DNA from: Verrucomicrobiota bacterium
GTDB lineage: Bacteria > Verrucomicrobiota > Verrucomicrobiia > Opitutales > Opitutaceae
Direction of reading: 5' to 3'
DNA: 6,495 bases
Assembly (NCBI GenBank): GCA_030916665.1
Contig: JAUPWC010000216.1
Coordinates: forward strand, 1 to 6,495
A model generated the notes under the pieces. The model did not search any database and was not told where the DNA came from. It was given only the letters and a program-made list of their open reading frames with translations. The number at the start of each line of letters is the position of its first letter. The stretch's first letter is position 1. Below are positions 6,401 to 6,495 of this stretch, piece after piece. The position numbers and the translations under genes were made by a program.

Positions 6401-6495
6401 TCGATCTCCTCGGGGGCCAGACCGTTGACCTCCGTGTTGACCTGCACCTGCACGTTGGTGATGTCGGGCGTGGCGTCGATGGGCAGCCGCAGGGC
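3403..6495 (-). CDS. czcA: CzcA/CusA-family heavy-metal efflux RND transporter (N-terminus cut by window edge)
   Basis: Inner-membrane proton/metal antiporter, the pump subunit of a tripartite CzcCBA-type complex that expels metal from the periplasm (family knowledge). The frame stays open to the right edge and shows 1,030 residues. It begins in the LPIDATPDITNVQVQV segment that normally follows TM1, so about 27 residues are missing. The GTG at 6453 falls inside this conserved segment and is not the start. Counting from the first visible residue, TM4 (about 368-391) carries DFGLIIDGAVVMVEN, with D375, D381 and E388 spaced 6 and 7 apart as in the CzcA proton relay D402/D408/E415. This motif fits divalent-cation pumps (Zn/Co/Cd/Ni) better than the Cu/Ag CusA type. 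About eleven membrane segments are visible: a block at about 320-532 and another at 854-1010, separated by the second large periplasmic domain. A His-Gly-His lies in that domain at 616-618. The stop overlaps the next start by 4 nt (ATGA). The exact metal is not shown. Confidence 0.96.
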   Translation of the reverse strand, partial: ALRLPIDATPDITNVQVQVNTEVNGLAPEEIEKLVTFPIEMEMSGVPGMTELRSLSKTGLSQITLVFGEDTDIYRARQLVSERMQNVAEELPPGITPKLAPITTGLGEIFYYVVDYKDDAPNKPETRTAQLMELKLIHDFVVKPGLRTVPGIAEVNASGGYEKQIVVQPRPDALLATGLTFSDLAEVIGENVENAGGGAVQIGGEQITIRADSRVQSAAEISQLPIKFRGAAAKPLLVRDVADVGIGSSLRTGSATYNGKEAVLGAALMLAGENSRIIAKRVAEKLVEITPKLPPGVTITTVYDRTDLVDRTIATVEKNLFEGAILVVVVLLGLLGNWRAALIVALAIPLSFLFAITGMVRFGVSGNLMSLGAVDFGLIIDGAVVMVENIVRRLGVRQHELHRTLTLEERMHTVLAAAKEVGRPTFFGVFIITIVYVPILSLTGIEGKMFKPMALTVIFALIGALILSLTLMPVLCSYFLRGKITEEDNFLVRAAKAVYRPTLDVALRLRWLFVGVAIALFVGAVVLFTRLGAEFVPQLDEGSYAAHMIRTTSIGLDAAIAMQERSEKILKERFPEVTYTFSRIGTSEVATDPMGVNVADTYIFYKPFDQWPKDEHGHTPTKDEVATRMAAELAAQLPAESHLFSQPIEMRFNEILEGTRADIAVKVFGDDYAEIERIASEAREILEQVPGAADVEFDALGKAPMLEIKLKRDAMTRYNVHASEVNATVATALAGTETGVIVDGNRRYPIVVRLPENLRAAFDELKHLPLRSSHEEGVITLGQVADFVISEKVNTIAREFGQRRAAIMVNLRGRDVESFVLEARTKVNESIKLPPGYSIEFGGQFKNLQEARARLAVIVPVALAVIFLLIFFAFGSLRQALLVFSGIPLAVTGGVFALWLRDLPFSISAGIGFIALSGVAVLNGVMLVSYFNQLREEGKSVREATIEGSLTRLRPVLMTALVASLGFLPMALAHGAGAEVQRPLATVVIGGIVSATFLTLVLLPALYDRFERDTESGSPKKASTPTEGKA
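3412..3417 (-). promoter_or_regulatory. Ribosome binding site of the first lipoprotein, inside the RND gene end
   Basis: On the minus strand GAAGGA lies 5 nt before the ATG at 3406, within the last codons of the RND pump gene. It is the clearest Shine-Dalgarno in the window and supports this start, which overlaps the pump stop. Confidence 0.7.

Noticed and set aside
6451..6453. GTG as the start of the RND pump
   Set aside because: The frame continues upstream through LPIDATPDITN, a conserved RND segment, to the window edge, so the start lies outside.
3403..6495. A copper/silver CusA assignment for the RND pump
   Set aside because: The TM4 Asp-Asp-Glu signature with DFG and DGA fits divalent-cation pumps, and the linked ATPase is of the Zn/Cd/Pb class.

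Overview
All genes seen in this window lie on the minus strand and read from right (6495) to left (1). They are packed like one operon: two junctions are 4-nt ATGA overlaps, and the other gaps are 4, 21 and 46 nt. The theme is heavy-metal export. In transcription order they are: (1) a CzcA/CusA-type RND efflux pump, cut at its N-terminus by the right edge; (2) a small lipoprotein; (3) a small secreted protein with a Cys/His-rich C-terminal tail; (4) a P1B-type metal ATPase of the Zn/Cd/Pb (ZntA/CadA) class, with a short His-rich tail where such pumps usually carry an HMA domain; (5) an 82-residue two-helix membrane protein; (6) a second small lipoprotein, cut by the left edge. Gene 6 has neither its stop codon nor its C-terminus in the window, so it is easily missed, but it reads cleanly and resembles gene 2.

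The signal peptides, lipoboxes and RND pump indicate a Gram-negative (diderm) bacterium with a GC-rich genome. From memory, the secreted protein (gene 3) looks like small proteins near RND pumps in Verrucomicrobiota (Opitutaceae-like). That is a tentative guess, and a proteobacterium cannot be excluded. The left end (1-267) is about 57% GC by hand count, dropping to about 43% over 121-180.

A reasonable working model is a two-stage export route. The ATPase moves Zn2+/Cd2+/Pb2+ from cytosol to periplasm, and the RND pump, with adaptor and outer-membrane partners presumably encoded beyond the right edge, carries periplasmic metal out of the cell. The Cys/His-tailed protein and the two lipoproteins would act in the periplasm or at the envelope between these stages. 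The pump classes rest on clear sequence motifs; the roles of the four small proteins are inferred from context only.

No gene-free stretch exceeds 46 nt. I saw no tRNA, rRNA, CRISPR array, insertion sequence or origin. The operon promoter must lie beyond the right edge.
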